Shown here piece by piece: positions 1-7,338 of a DNA stretch of 20,147 nucleotides. The DNA is taken from assembly GCA_045645245.1 (NCBI GenBank), contig JAZRIK010000044.1:1-20147 (forward strand). The letters are read 5' to 3'. A program made the translations under genes and the position numbers. Positions within the stretch are counted from its first letter, which is position 1. Every line of letters starts with the position of its first letter. The notes under the pieces are model-generated. The model saw nothing but the letters and a program-made list of their open reading frames with translations. It was not told where the DNA came from and searched no databases. The DNA is from Scatosoma sp045645245 (GTDB lineage: Bacteria > Bacillota > Clostridia > Christensenellales > Borkfalkiaceae).

Positions 1-2386
1 TACTTCTATGCTGCCTTATGCCGAATACGTTATTTTGGATCGTGCTTTGCCTAGAGTAGAAGACGGCTTAAAACCCGTTCAACGCCGTATTCTATATACG
101 ATGAACGAAATGGGCTTAACGCCCGATAAACCGCATAAAAAATGCGCGCGTATCGTCGGTGATTGTATGGGTAAATACCATCCGCACGGCGATAGTTCCG
201 TTTACGACGCGATGGTGCGTATGGCGCAAGATTTCAATATGGGCAAAACGCTCGTGGACGGTCACGGCAACTTCGGTAGCGTGGACGGCGACCCTGCCGC
301 GGCTATGCGTTATACCGAAGCGCGTATGCAGCCGCTCGCGTTAGAGCTTTTGCGCGATATCGACAAGGAAACGGTTGGCTTTTCCTTGAACTTTGACGAC
401 AGCTTAAAAGAGCCGGACGTATTGCCCGGGCGTTTCCCGAACTTGCTTGTAAACGGTGCGTCGGGTATTGCAGTTGGCTTAGCAACTAACATTCCTACGC
501 ATAACTTGGAAGAAGTTATCAACGGCGTAGTGGCTTATATCGACAACCCCGCCATTTCGCTCGAAGAAATGATGGAATATATCCCTTGCCCCGATTTCCC
601 TACGGGCGGCGTTATTCTTGCCAACGAATTAATTCAAGCGTATAAAACCGGCCGCGGTAAAATTACGCTTCGTGCAAAAATTACGGCGGAAAAGACGGAT
701 AACGGCAAGACGAATTTGGTCATCACCGAGCTGCCGTATCAAGTGAATAAAGCGCAGCTTTTGCGTAAAATCGTGGAGCTTTGCGGGGATAAAAAGGAAG
801 AACTCGAAGGCGTTGACCACGTCGCGGACGAATCCGATCGATCGGGTATGCGTGCGATTATTCGCGTGAAAAAGGGCGCGGATATCGACGGTATTTTGAA
901 ATGCTTGTATAAATACAGCGATTTGGAAGTGACGTTCGGTATCAATATGGTCGTAATTGCCGACGGTAAGCCCCAACAGCTTGGTTTGATGGAAATTATC
1001 CGTCATTACGTTAAATATCAACAAAAGGTAGTAAAACGCAGAACGCTGTTCGATTTGAAGCGCGCACAACAACGCTGTCATATCTTGGAAGGACTGATTA
1101 TCGCCGTACAAAATATCGACGAAGTAATTGCAATCATCAAAAAATCGGAAAGCACGGGCGACGCTCGCGCGAAATTGATGGCGCGCTTTGAAATTTCCGA
1201 AGCGCAGGCGCAAGCGATTTTGGATTTGCGTTTGGCGCGTTTAACCAAGCTCGAAATTTATAACTTGGAGCAAGAGCTGAAAGAGCTGAAAAAGCTGATT
1301 AAAAAGCTCACGGCAATTTCCAAAAGCGGCGATTTGCAACTGCAAGTGGTCAAAGAAGAAATTACCGAAATCAAAGAGAAATATCCCACGCCGAGAAAGA
1401 GTAAGCTCGTGTTTACGCGCGATGAAGCGGATGCGATGATTGCGCTCGCGCCCCGTCAAAAAACGGCGCAAGCTTGCACGGTTGTTTATACCGCGGACGA
1501 TACGTTTAAGGTGTTGATCGGCAAAGACGCGGACGCGTTGCAAAAGCCCGTTGAAGGCAAGTTCAAGCCCCAGCTGATTGCTTTGCATACCTTAAAAACG
1601 AAAACCGATCAAACGGTGTATGCGTTTACAAACTATGGCAACTGTCATAAGATTGATATTTCCGACGATAGCTTGGTATGCAAATTCAACGAAGCAGGCA
1701 AAACACTCAAAGAGCTTGTCAAAAACACTGAAACGGGCGAAAAAGCAGTTGCACTGTTTGCCGTTGGCGAGCGTATGCCGTACGGTTCGCTGTTGTTCTT
1801 TACCAAAAAAGGTATGATTAAGAAAACGGAGTGGAGCGAATACGAACAACGCAAAGATAGTTTCCAAGCGGTCAAACTCAACGAAGAAGACGAAGTTATC
1901 AACGTGGAAGAAGAAGCGCTGGATAAAGAAACGATTATAATCGTCACAAAAGAAGGCGTTTGCTTAAATGCGCTCAAAGATGATATTCCTACGCAAGGCA
2001 GAATTTCCACGGGCGTACGCGGAATTATGCTGCGTGAAACGGACAGCGTTATCTTTATGTCGCAAATCAACGGCGAAGGCGAAATTGTAGTGGCGACGGA
2101 CGAAGGGAAATTTAAGCGGGTAATCGTAGCGTTTATCGAACCTTCCAAACGCTATCGAAAGGGCAGTATGATCGTTGCGCTTCGTAGCGGTGCGAGCGTG
2201 CTTTGCGCAAGCTACGTCACCGACCCGTATAAACTTGCCGTTGTCGATAAAAATCAAAACGTATCCGAGCTTTCCAGCGAAAAAGTGCGTTTGTCTAATC
2301 CCAGCGCGCACGCATTAAGTGTGGTAGGCTATAAAGAAAACTCGGTAGAAGCAGTAATTCCTATGTCTTACAAAAAGGACGAATGA
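1..2386 (+). CDS. Type IIA DNA topoisomerase subunit A (topo IV ParC / GyrA-like), 5' end cut off by the window
   Basis: This is the DNA breakage-reunion subunit of a gyrase or topoisomerase IV. The frame is open from base 2, and the first ATG (8) lies inside the conserved N-terminal segment (YAEYVILDRALPRVEDGLKP), so the true start is upstream of the window. Counting from that ATG, the quinolone-region motif HPHGDSSVYDAM is at about 58-69 and the catalytic tyrosine is Y102 in AMRYTEAR. FPNLLVNGASGIAVG and the coiled-coil region (about 340-450) follow, then a beta-propeller-like C-terminal domain from about 480. The canonical GyrA box (QRRGGKG) is absent; the nearest equivalent is QGRISTGVRG. 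That favours topo IV-type activity, although the N-terminal half reads like GyrA. No terminator is visible before spoIIID. The class is certain; ParC versus a second GyrA is not. Confidence 0.93.
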   Translation, partial: TSMLPYAEYVILDRALPRVEDGLKPVQRRILYTMNEMGLTPDKPHKKCARIVGDCMGKYHPHGDSSVYDAMVRMAQDFNMGKTLVDGHGNFGSVDGDPAAAMRYTEARMQPLALELLRDIDKETVGFSLNFDDSLKEPDVLPGRFPNLLVNGASGIAVGLATNIPTHNLEEVINGVVAYIDNPAISLEEMMEYIPCPDFPTGGVILANELIQAYKTGRGKITLRAKITAEKTDNGKTNLVITELPYQVNKAQLLRKIVELCGDKKEELEGVDHVADESDRSGMRAIIRVKKGADIDGILKCLYKYSDLEVTFGINMVVIADGKPQQLGLMEIIRHYVKYQQKVVKRRTLFDLKRAQQRCHILEGLIIAVQNIDEVIAIIKKSESTGDARAKLMARFEISEAQAQAILDLRLARLTKLEIYNLEQELKELKKLIKKLTAISKSGDLQLQVVKEEITEIKEKYPTPRKSKLVFTRDEADAMIALAPRQKTAQACTVVYTADDTFKVLIGKDADALQKPVEGKFKPQLIALHTLKTKTDQTVYAFTNYGNCHKIDISDDSLVCKFNEAGKTLKELVKNTETGEKAVALFAVGERMPYGSLLFFTKKGMIKKTEWSEYEQRKDSFQAVKLNEEDEVINVEEEALDKETIIIVTKEGVCLNALKDDIPTQGRISTGVRGIMLRETDSVIFMSQINGEGEIVVATDEGKFKRVIVAFIEPSKRYRKGSMIVALRSGASVLCASYVTDPYKLAVVDKNQNVSELSSEKVRLSNPSAHALSVVGYKENSVEAVIPMSYKKDE

Positions 2387-2400
2387 TTGCGAAAAAACAA

Positions 2401-2429
2401 GCATAATCGGTAAAAATTCCACATAAAAT
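2401..2429 (+). promoter_or_regulatory. Sigma-E-like promoter of spoIIID
   Basis: GCATAAT (2401-2407) and CATAAAAT (2422-2429) are separated by 14 bases. They resemble the Bacillus sigma-E consensus (TCATATT, 13-15 bases, CATACAAT) with 5 of 7 and 7 of 8 matches. The predicted transcription start is about 2436. In Bacillus spoIIID is transcribed by sigma-E, which supports the call; the match itself is by eye. Confidence 0.55.
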
Positions 2430-2458
2430 ATCTCGTAATGTAAACTACGGAGGTCGAG

Positions 2459-2725
2459 ATGTTGTGGGATTATATTGAACAAAGAGTGATTGAATGCGCG
2501 GAATATATCGTATCGACGGGTTGCACCGTTCGTGCGTGTTCCGCGCATTTTTCCATCAGCAAATCAACGGTACATAAAGACGTGTCCGAGCGCTTGCAGG
2601 ATATAGACGCCGATTTATATGAGCGCACGCGCAAAGTACTCGAACGCAATTTAAGCGAACGGCATATTCGGGGCGGAATTGCAACAAAAGAAAAATACGC
2701 CAAGAAAACGGAAAAAAGCGAGTAA
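2459..2725 (+). CDS. spoIIID: Sporulation transcriptional regulator SpoIIID
   Basis: This 88-residue DNA-binding protein is the mother-cell regulator that modulates sigma-E genes and helps switch on sigma-K production. It aligns along its whole length with Bacillus SpoIIID (about 93 residues): DYIEQRVIECAEYIV at the N-terminus, the helix-turn-helix with SKSTVHKDVSERL at about 33-46, and RHIRGGIATKEKY near the C-terminus, followed by a short lysine-rich tail. The Shine-Dalgarno GGAGGT (2449-2454) lies only 4 bases before ATG 2459; the TTG at 2462 would give 7 bases, but would drop only one residue. A sigma-E-like promoter lies 30 bases upstream, which fits its sporulation role. Confidence 0.95.
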   Translation: MLWDYIEQRVIECAEYIVSTGCTVRACSAHFSISKSTVHKDVSERLQDIDADLYERTRKVLERNLSERHIRGGIATKEKYAKKTEKSE

Positions 2726-2740
2726 AAAGCGGGCGAAGGG

Positions 2741-2769
2741 TTGCTTTTATTAAGCAAAAGTGATATAAT
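2741..2769 (+). promoter_or_regulatory. Sigma-A-type promoter of the ABC transporter gene
   Basis: TTGCTT (2741-2746), a 17-base spacer and TATAAT (2764-2769). The -35 hexamer is one arm of a small inverted repeat (TTGCTT at 2741-2746, AAGCAA at 2752-2757). Confidence 0.65.
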
Positions 2770-2802
2770 TTTTACATAAATAAGAAAAATAAGGAAAAAC
2801 AA

Positions 2803-4539
2803 ATGAAAACTATGCAAGCCGTCGGGCGTTTTTTTCAATATTATAAACCGCATAAGAAGTTGTTCTTTATCGACCTTGTTTGCTCGTTCCTAATTTCCGT
2901 TTGCAATATGTTTTATCCGATGATTGCACGCAATATTATGAATGACTACGTGCCAAATTCTAACCTGCGTTTGCTAATTGTTTGGGTCATCGTGCTTGCC
3001 GCTATTTATGGGGTTAAATGCGTGCTTACTTATATTGTGGGCTACTGGGGACACGTGCTTGGCGTGCGTTTGCAGGGGGATATGCGGCGCGATTTATTCC
3101 GTCACGTTGAAACGCTTTCCTTTTCCTTTTTCGACGAGAATAAAACGGGCAGCGTAATGTCGCGCATTATCAACGACTTGTTTGAAGTGTCCGAGCTTGC
3201 GCACCACGGGCCAGAAGACGTATTTAATTCGTTTTTATCCATCATCGGCGCGTTGATTATGCTGGGCATTATCAATCCTTGGTTGTCCTTGATTGTGCTT
3301 TGCTACGTTCCGTTTATGATTTTATTTGCGGCAAAGGCACGCGGAAGAATGAATAAAGCGTTTGACGAATCCCGTCAAAAAGTTGCCGTATTGAATGCGG
3401 AAATCGAATCTTCCGTATCGGGCGTGCGCGTGACGAAGGCGTATAATGCGCAGGCGCAGGAAGGGGAAAAGTTTGATACCGTCAACGATGAATTTAAGAA
3501 GGCACGAAAGTCGGCTTATCGCGCAATGGGCGGTTTTCACGCCGGTATGTCCGCCTTTAACGACTTTTTATACCTGCTTGCCTTGGTTGCGGGCGGCTTA
3601 ATGTTCTATTTCGGACAAATCAACGGTCCTGATTTTACGGCGTTTATTTTGTATATTACAATGCTGCTTGCGCCTATCCGTACACTCGTGTCGCTGTTTG
3701 AGCAAATTCAAGACGGGTTAACGGGCTTTAACCGTTTTTGTGCGCTTATGGACACGCCGTCGGAATATGAACCGCAAAACCCGATGCAAGCGGACTTGGA
3801 CGGCGATATCGTGTTTGATAACGTGCGCTTTGGCTATAAAAATGCAGAGCGCGGCGACGAAGAAGTATTAAAAGGCGTTTCGTTTACCGTTCAAAAGGGA
3901 AAAACGGTTGCGCTTGTTGGTTCATCGGGCGGCGGAAAAACGACGATATGCCACCTTTTGCCCCGCTTTTATATGCGTGACGAAGGAATGATTAGCATCG
4001 GCGGAATAGACGTAAACGACGTGCATTCGTCGGCTTTGCGCGATAAAATCGCGGTGGTACAACAAGACGTATTTCTCTTTTCCGGCAGCATTCGCGACAA
4101 TATCTCGTACGGAGCAACGGATAAAACGGAAGAAGAAATTATTTTGGCGGCAAAACGCGCAAATATTCACGATTACGTAATGTCGCTGCCTGCCGGCTAC
4201 GATACCGAAGTGGGGGAACGCGGCGTGAAGTTGTCGGGTGGACAAAAACAACGCATTTCCATTGCAAGGGCTTTTTTGAAAAATCCGCCTATACTCATTT
4301 TGGACGAAGCGACGAGCGCGCTGGATAATATGACGGAAATGCAAATTCAAAGCGCATTATCCGAGCTTGCGGGCGGACGAACGACCTTGGTTGTGGCGCA
4401 CCGATTATCTACGGTGAAGAACGCGGACGAAATTTTGGTCGTCACCGACGGATTGATTACCGAACGCGGCACGCACGAAGCATTGGTGGCAGGCGACGGC
4501 TTATATGCACAGCTGTATCGCTATCAGTTTAAGGAATAG
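2803..4539 (+). CDS. ABC exporter, fused transmembrane and ATPase domains
   Basis: This 578-residue half-transporter should dimerise in the membrane and export an unknown substrate. Residues 1-310 form the type 1 exporter membrane domain, with about six hydrophobic spans and the coupling-region segment LSFSFFDENKTGSVMSRIINDL. The C-terminal nucleotide-binding domain has Walker A GSSGGGKTT at about 373-381, the Q-loop at VVQQDVFLFSGSI, the signature LSGGQKQR at about 477-484, Walker B ILILDEATSALD at about 497-508 and the H-loop VAHRLST at about 531. All ATPase motifs are intact. It stands alone between its own promoter and terminator, so it is probably a homodimer of the MsbA/multidrug exporter type. 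The Shine-Dalgarno AAGGA is at 2791-2795. The substrate (lipid, drug or peptide) cannot be told from the sequence. Confidence 0.93.
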   Translation: MKTMQAVGRFFQYYKPHKKLFFIDLVCSFLISVCNMFYPMIARNIMNDYVPNSNLRLLIVWVIVLAAIYGVKCVLTYIVGYWGHVLGVRLQGDMRRDLFRHVETLSFSFFDENKTGSVMSRIINDLFEVSELAHHGPEDVFNSFLSIIGALIMLGIINPWLSLIVLCYVPFMILFAAKARGRMNKAFDESRQKVAVLNAEIESSVSGVRVTKAYNAQAQEGEKFDTVNDEFKKARKSAYRAMGGFHAGMSAFNDFLYLLALVAGGLMFYFGQINGPDFTAFILYITMLLAPIRTLVSLFEQIQDGLTGFNRFCALMDTPSEYEPQNPMQADLDGDIVFDNVRFGYKNAERGDEEVLKGVSFTVQKGKTVALVGSSGGGKTTICHLLPRFYMRDEGMISIGGIDVNDVHSSALRDKIAVVQQDVFLFSGSIRDNISYGATDKTEEEIILAAKRANIHDYVMSLPAGYDTEVGERGVKLSGGQKQRISIARAFLKNPPILILDEATSALDNMTEMQIQSALSELAGGRTTLVVAHRLSTVKNADEILVVTDGLITERGTHEALVAGDGLYAQLYRYQFKE

Positions 4540-4541
4540 TC

Positions 4542-4572
4542 AAAAAAAGGACTTCAAGCGAAGTCCTTTTTC
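4542..4572 (+). terminator. Intrinsic terminator after the ABC transporter gene
   Basis: AAGGACTT (4547-4554) pairs with AAGTCCTT (4561-4568) around a 6-base loop. The stem extends through A:T pairs and is followed by a T run to 4571. It starts 2 bases after the stop codon. Confidence 0.88.
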
Positions 4573-4603
4573 TAAAATTATCGAACTTTTTTTTCAAAAA
4601 GTA

Positions 4604-4632
4604 TTTACAAGCAAAGAAAAATGTATTATAAT
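4604..4632 (+). promoter_or_regulatory. Sigma-A-type promoter of the mgtC-family gene
   Basis: TTTACA (4604-4609), a 17-base spacer and TATAAT (4627-4632). It lies about 50 bases before the start codon. The short leader leaves no room for a riboswitch. Confidence 0.75.
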
Positions 4633-4682
4633 AGTACATTATATAAAGCTTTTATAAAAAACAGTGATGCACGAGGTAGAAA

Positions 4683-5354
4683 ATGTTTTTAGATATGTTT
4701 AAGGGTACGGTAATTGTCGAACAGTTATGGATGCTGCCCGATTTATTGTTATCCGTTTTGCTTGGTTTTTTAATCGGGTTAGAGCGTAAATTTCGCTTAA
4801 AAGAAGCGGGGATTCGTACGCATACAATCGTATCGTTTGGCGCGGCGCTGATGATGGTTATTTCCAAGCACGCGTTTGACGGTGCGGATACCGCGCGCGT
4901 AGCGGCGCAAATCGTTTCCGGCGTCGGTTTCCTTGGCGCGGGAATGATTGTATATAGACAGCACGAAGTAAAGGGTTTAACGACGGCTGCGGGCGTTTGG
5001 GCTACGGCAGGCGTCGGTATGGCTTGCGGCGGTGGCTTGTACTGGGTGGCTATCGGTGCAACCGCGCTTTTGATCGTCGTACAATGTATTTTCCATATTC
5101 GTTGCCGCTTGTTTAGACATAAGCAGTATTATTCTGTAAAAATTGAATTTTACCAAACGGGCGAAGAAAACCAAAAAATCAAAGAAATTTTCGGTACTGA
5201 CCGCTTTAATCACTTGGTGATCAAAAGAGAAAACGGACAAGTGACGTATAGTGCGACCTTAAACACCGACCAAGAATTTTCTTCGACGAGCTTAAATCAA
5301 ATTATTGCCGAAAATCCGTTTATTTGTTCGATTGAACGTTGCGATAAGGAATAA
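4683..5354 (+). CDS. MgtC/SapB-family membrane protein
   Basis: This 223-residue inner-membrane protein belongs to the MgtC family, which is linked to growth at low magnesium and to control of membrane ATP synthase; the biochemical role of most members is unknown. Hydrophobic spans occur at about 19-33, 48-62, 76-91, 100-117 and 119-137. Family motifs are visible: GLERKFRLKEAGIRTHTIV (32-50), VSGVGFLGAGMIV (78-90) and KGLTTAAGVWATAGVGMA (97-114). The soluble C-terminal part (about 145-223) is the size of the ACT-like domain found in longer family members. A Shine-Dalgarno GAGGT (4673-4677) is 5 bases upstream of the ATG. It is a single-gene unit with its own promoter, convergent with the tRNA gene downstream. 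Confidence 0.9.
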   Translation: MFLDMFKGTVIVEQLWMLPDLLLSVLLGFLIGLERKFRLKEAGIRTHTIVSFGAALMMVISKHAFDGADTARVAAQIVSGVGFLGAGMIVYRQHEVKGLTTAAGVWATAGVGMACGGGLYWVAIGATALLIVVQCIFHIRCRLFRHKQYYSVKIEFYQTGEENQKIKEIFGTDRFNHLVIKRENGQVTYSATLNTDQEFSSTSLNQIIAENPFICSIERCDKE

Positions 5355-5389
5355 AATGAAAAACATCCAACCGCTAAAACGGTCGGATG
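5352..5389 (-). terminator. Intrinsic terminator of the tRNA-Trp gene
   Basis: On the minus strand CATCCGACCG and CGGTTGGATG form a 10-bp stem (one G-U pair) with a 6-base loop, over 5364-5389. A T-rich tail (TTTTTCATTTTA) runs into the mgtC-family stop codon. On the plus strand the same hairpin has no T run, so it should not end the convergent transcript efficiently. Confidence 0.85.
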
Positions 5390-5390
5390 T

Positions 5391-5464
5391 TGGCAGGGGC
5401 TATAAGAATTGAACTCATCTCATTGGTTTTGGAGACCAAGGCACAACCACTATACCAAACCCCT
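5391..5464 (-). tRNA. trnW: tRNA-Trp (anticodon CCA)
   Basis: Read on the minus strand, this gives a full cloverleaf of 74 bases with an encoded 3' CCA. The acceptor stem is AGGGGTT/AGCCCCT (one G-U pair) with discriminator G. The D stem is GTAT/GTGC with loop AGTGGTT. The anticodon stem is TTGGT/ACCAA with loop CTCCAAA, so U33 is followed by CCA. The T arm is ATGAG-TTCAATT-CTTAT. UGG is therefore read as tryptophan in the usual way, and TGA serves as a stop in this window. Confidence 0.96.
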
Positions 5465-5477
5465 AAATAACGTAGCT

Positions 5478-5506
5478 ATTATATAACAAAAAAAAGAGTT
5501 TGTCAA
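5478..5506 (-). promoter_or_regulatory. Consensus sigma-A promoter of tRNA-Trp
   Basis: On the minus strand, TTGACA (5506-5501), exactly 17 bases and TATAAT (5483-5478). Both hexamers are perfect. The -10 ends 13 bases before the mature tRNA 5' end. Confidence 0.9.
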
Positions 5507-5574
5507 TTGATTTTACGGCAATTCTAACGGAATTTTAATAAAAATTATAAACTTTATCAAAAGCAGGTTGCAAT

Positions 5575-6069
5575 ATGAAAAAAACGGTGACGCTTTACAC
5601 GGACGGTGCGTGTTCGGGAAATCCCGGTATCGGCGGCTACGGCGGAATTTTAATATACGGGGAACATTCTCGCGAGTATAGCGGTGCGGAAAAAGAAACG
5701 ACCAACAACCGTATGGAAGTGACGGCGGTTATCGTTGGTTTGCAACGGTTAAAATATCCGTGCAAGGTGGAAATTTACAGCGATTCCGCCTATACGGTCA
5801 ACGCGTTTGTAAACGGTTGGATTTATGCGTGGAAGAAAGCGGGCTGGAAAAAGGCGGATGGAAAAGCAGTGCTCAACGTCGATTTATGGGAACAGCTTTA
5901 CGAGCTTGTGAAAATGCACGAAGTCACCTTTCATAAGGTTGCAGGCCACGCGGATAACGAGCTGAATAACCGTTGCGACGAATTGGCGCGCGGGGCGATT
6001 ACGGAGTTTCGTAAAACGTTGCCCCCTGAAGAACTTTTAGAAGAAGTATCTACCATAGACGAACAATAA
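5575..6069 (+). CDS. rnhA: Ribonuclease HI
   Basis: This 164-residue cytoplasmic nuclease cuts the RNA strand of RNA-DNA hybrids. The carboxylate set is complete and at nearly the same positions as in the E. coli enzyme: D10 (YTDGACSGNPG), E48 (NNRMEVTA), D70 (YSDSAYT) and D135 (NNRCDELAR). H125 in VAGHADN matches the catalytic-loop histidine. The basic handle segment is present (INA-free stretch around W82-W91, with YAWKKAGWKKADGK). About 20 acidic residues at the C-terminus extend past the catalytic core. A modest Shine-Dalgarno (GCAGG, 5563-5567) precedes the ATG. An AT-rich upstream region contains a possible -10 (TATAAA, 5546-5551) but no good -35. Confidence 0.96.
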   Translation: MKKTVTLYTDGACSGNPGIGGYGGILIYGEHSREYSGAEKETTNNRMEVTAVIVGLQRLKYPCKVEIYSDSAYTVNAFVNGWIYAWKKAGWKKADGKAVLNVDLWEQLYELVKMHEVTFHKVAGHADNELNNRCDELARGAITEFRKTLPPEELLEEVSTIDEQ

Positions 6070-6107
6070 TGGTATGAATTTTTTCGTAGCAGACCATACT
6101 GTATTGT

Positions 6108-7070
6108 ATGATGCATGAACGTCCCATATCGAATAACCATACAACTGCAAATAACAAGATGGGCAAAGCGCGTGCTTTGCCTTTTATCATACTCGGGCTA
6201 TTGCTAACGCTCGGTTGCTGCGTATTTTTCGTTTTATGTCTATATTATGCAAATATACCGCTGCTTTCGCAAAATATCGTCTTATTTTCCGCTTTGATTT
6301 GCTTGTTATTTATTTTATTGTTTTTCCTGTCCGTGTGTTTAACGGTAAAGAAAAAAGAACGAGCGTATAAAACTTGTTTAAGCGTACTCATTTTGCTTCT
6401 ATTTTCCGCTGTATTGCTATTTGTACTATTAAAAACAGGTTTTTTTAACGTGATTAAGGACGAAAACTCTTTACAGCAATATCTCGAAGAAAAAGGCGCG
6501 TGGATGCCGATTGTGTATATCCTGTTGCAGTATTTACAGGTAATCATTTTACCTATTCCCGGAATGGTGAGTACGCTGGCGGGCGTAGCGTTGTTTGGTC
6601 CGTTTCAAACACTTGTATATAGTTTTGTAGGGATTATGCTCGGTTCGCTGACAGCGTTCTTTATCGGCAGAAAGGTAGGATACAAAGCGGTATCGTGGAT
6701 AGTAGGCGCAGATACGCTTAAAAAATGGCAAAAAAAATTACGAGGAAAGGACAATTTATTGTTAACGCTGATGTTTTTACTGCCGCTTTTTCCCGATGAC
6801 GCATTGTGCTTTATCGCAGGGCTTTCCAGTATGACTACGCGCTACTTTTTGCTGCTTTTGACCGTTTCGCGTTTTTTGGCGATTGCGCTTACCTGCTATT
6901 CGATTGATTTTATTCCTTTCAATACCTGGTGGGGATTATTGATTTGGGGTATCTTTTTCGCCGTTGTTCTAATTTCCTTTTGGCTTGTTTGTAAAAACCT
7001 TGACAAAATACAACAATGGCTTTCCAAGCGCTTTAAGACTTTTAGAAAAGGGAAAAAGCGTAAAAACTAA
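6108..7070 (+). CDS. VTT (TVP38/TMEM64, DedA-like) membrane protein
   Basis: This 320-residue polytopic membrane protein belongs to the SNARE-associated/VTT superfamily, members of which act as lipid scramblases or transporters; its substrate is unknown. The family core runs from about 130 to 265: ILPIPGMVSTLAGVALFG (147-164), GSLTAFFIGRKVGY (179-192) and LPLFPDDALCFIAGLS (225-240). It is longer than typical members because two extra hydrophobic spans (about 23-48 and 57-80) precede the one at 92-109. The tail is rich in lysine. No clear Shine-Dalgarno precedes ATG 6108; Met18 (6159) is another possible start that keeps all spans. It lies 38 bases downstream of rnhA and may be co-transcribed. 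Confidence 0.85.
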   Translation: MMHERPISNNHTTANNKMGKARALPFIILGLLLTLGCCVFFVLCLYYANIPLLSQNIVLFSALICLLFILLFFLSVCLTVKKKERAYKTCLSVLILLLFSAVLLFVLLKTGFFNVIKDENSLQQYLEEKGAWMPIVYILLQYLQVIILPIPGMVSTLAGVALFGPFQTLVYSFVGIMLGSLTAFFIGRKVGYKAVSWIVGADTLKKWQKKLRGKDNLLLTLMFLLPLFPDDALCFIAGLSSMTTRYFLLLLTVSRFLAIALTCYSIDFIPFNTWWGLLIWGIFFAVVLISFWLVCKNLDKIQQWLSKRFKTFRKGKKRKN

Positions 7071-7140
7071 TATTTTGTTATCGTTGTAGGATACTGATAA
7101 TAAAGTGGCGCGCGTCGGCGGCGAAAAGAAACAGCAAATA

Positions 7141-7197
7141 AAAACGACGAGACGAACGTTGCGCTTGCTTTGAGCGCTCGCTTGTCGTTTTTTTTTA
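7141..7197 (+). terminator. Intrinsic terminator, possibly bidirectional
   Basis: AAACGAC (7142-7148) pairs with GTCGTTT (7184-7190), with an inner hairpin GCGCT/AGCGC (7161-7165, 7173-7177) and a run of eight or more T to 7196. The minus strand also has a T-rich tail. It separates the VTT gene from the decarboxylase operon. Bases 7071-7140 show nothing recognisable. Confidence 0.75.
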
Positions 7198-7227
7198 TAA
7201 AAAAACAAAAAATATTCTGTCATTTAC

Positions 7228-7256
7228 TTGCTTTTCTAAATCGTTTGTTGTATAAT
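7228..7256 (+). promoter_or_regulatory. Sigma-A-type promoter of the decarboxylase operon
   Basis: TTGCTT (7228-7233), a 17-base spacer and TATAAT (7251-7256). The predicted start is near 7263, leaving a leader of about 76 bases. The leader contains only a weak hairpin (TATGC/GCATA, 7285-7298) followed by five T. Confidence 0.75.
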
Positions 7257-7338
7257 GGTAAATGGCAGGAATTTGGCAAAAAAATATGCAACCGCATAGA
7301 TTTTTGTCACTCTTACCGAATTTCTTGGAGGATACATT

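Noticed and set aside
629..1213. Long minus-strand open frames inside the topoisomerase gene (also 1645-2148), and 8782-9426 minus in the decarboxylase operon
   Set aside because: They overlap well-identified genes, have no family features and arise from the codon bias of the opposite strand.
2724..2757. Terminator after spoIIID (AAAAGC/GCTTTT or TTGCTT/AAGCAA pairing)
   Set aside because: Stems are short and AT-rich with no T run, and the second coincides with the -35 of the next promoter.
5424..5440. Reading the tRNA anticodon as TCC (glycine)
   Set aside because: Placing a 7-base loop CTCCAAA on the TTGGT/ACCAA stem puts U at 33 and CCA at 34-36, so it is tryptophan.
7071..7140. Possible small RNA upstream of the terminator at 7141-7197
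   Set aside because: No promoter or recognisable fold was found; the hairpin is explained as a terminator.
7285..7306. Hairpin plus T run in the decarboxylase leader, as an attenuator
   Set aside because: The stem is only 5 bp, and there is no leader peptide or competing structure that I can see.
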